NCBI GenBank assembly: GCA_007116755.1
Contig: SKHU01000098.1
Span: 1 to 5,861 of the forward strand
From: Alphaproteobacteria bacterium
GTDB lineage: Bacteria; Pseudomonadota; Alphaproteobacteria; Micavibrionales; CSBR16-224
Direction of reading: 5' to 3'
Length of the DNA stretch: 5,861 bases
The notes below the pieces were generated by a model. It saw nothing but the letters and a program-made list of their open reading frames with translations, was not told the origin of the DNA and ran no database searches. Made by a program: the position numbers and the translations under genes. Shown one piece after another: positions 5,550-5,861 of the stretch (the stretch's first letter is position 1; the number at the start of each line of letters is the position of its first letter).

Positions 5550-5771
5550 TCACTCCTGTTTTATTTGGCTCAAAATATTGTTTTGAGCTATCGCAAGTAC
5601 GGCTAGTACGGCTTCTTTTGAAACGGTCGGATAAGATTCAAGTATTTCATGAACCGAAAGACCGTCCGCAAGATTGTCAAAAACAACGGCAACAGGAACG
5701 CGCGTGTTTTTAAAAACAACTGCCCCGCTCATAACGTCAGGATTTTTTTCTACCCATTCATGAATGTTCAT
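5550..5771 (-). CDS. DUF433-family antitoxin
   Basis: This 73-residue protein matches the DUF433 (COG2442) pattern: EWVEKNPDVMSGAVVFKNTR followed by VPVAVVFDNLADGLSVHEILESYPTVSKEAVLAVLAIA. The family has a short beta hairpin followed by a winged-helix-like segment used for DNA binding and is repeatedly found directly upstream of DUF5615 toxins, as here. The stop lies 11 bases before the toxin ATG (or overlaps its alternative GTG by four bases), so the two form one operon with the antitoxin first. ATG 5771 is preferred over the in-frame GTG at 5819 because the family usually begins just before this point and the extra 16 residues (MCIFVIFHKEITEQKQ) are not family-like; the ribosome site is weak. 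Members usually repress their own promoter, and an inverted repeat is present upstream at 5821-5844. Confidence 0.82.
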   Translation of the reverse strand: MNIHEWVEKNPDVMSGAVVFKNTRVPVAVVFDNLADGLSVHEILESYPTVSKEAVLAVLAIAQNNILSQIKQE

Positions 5772-5820
5772 TTGTTTTTGCTCTGTTATTTCTTTGTGGA
5801 AGATGACAAAAATACACACT

Positions 5821-5844
5821 TAAATTCTAGCGGACGGAAATTTA
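5821..5844 (-). promoter_or_regulatory. Putative operator/promoter of the toxin-antitoxin operon
   Basis: TAAATT (5821-5826) and AATTTA (5839-5844) form an imperfect inverted repeat, and a minus-strand TAGAAT -10-like hexamer (5824-5829) overlaps one arm about 50 bases before the antitoxin ATG. No good -35 hexamer is found at 16-18 bases. The arrangement suits an autoregulated toxin-antitoxin promoter, but the repeat is short and AT-rich. Confidence 0.3.
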
Positions 5845-5861
5845 TTTTTTCTAAAAAAAAA

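Overview
The window reads as chromosomal accessory DNA from a bacterium, most likely an alphaproteobacterium. Three things point that way, all by inference from memory: an IS5/IS427-type transposase tail, a dispersed palindrome of the ATTCCGGA-TCAAG-TCCGGAAT kind that is common in alphaproteobacterial intergenic DNA, and GC-rich genes with strong third-position G/C. No rRNA, tRNA or CRISPR array was seen, and the species cannot be named.

Layout. Positions 1-108 are the right end of an IS5-family element, with the transposase C-terminus on the + strand. It abuts, and has apparently cut off, a minus-strand DUF1835-type gene (79-495) whose last nine codons now lie inside the IS. An intergenic stretch (496-656) holds that gene's promoter and the palindromic repeat. 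Next on the minus strand is a 594-residue protein of unknown function (657-2441) with ankyrin-like repeats and a Cys/His/Trp-rich C-terminal block; its sigma70-like promoter is so close to the ATG that the mRNA is probably leaderless. Upstream of it, also on the minus strand, is a GH63-type glycoside hydrolase (2506-3816) resembling mannosylglycerate/glucosylglycerate hydrolases. Diverging from it on the + strand are a 92-residue, three-helix membrane protein (3873-4151) and a predicted beta-propeller of DUF4185/DUF5005 type (4156-5127), whose ribosome binding site lies in the end of the membrane protein gene. At the right, convergent with the propeller gene and overlapping it by 18 bases, is an AT-richer toxin-antitoxin pair on the minus strand: DUF433 antitoxin (5550-5771) and DUF5615 PIN-like toxin (5110-5538).

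How the genes may work together. The GH63 hydrolase, small membrane protein and propeller protein form a compact divergent locus sharing a 56-base control region. A role in handling a small glycoside such as a glycosylglycerate osmolyte is a reasonable inference but is unproven. The toxin-antitoxin pair and the IS look like separate mobile-DNA passengers. The least explained gene is the 594-residue ankyrin-like protein. I see no complete novel defence or mobile system here; the best leads are that protein, its leaderless promoter, and the glycosidase/propeller locus.
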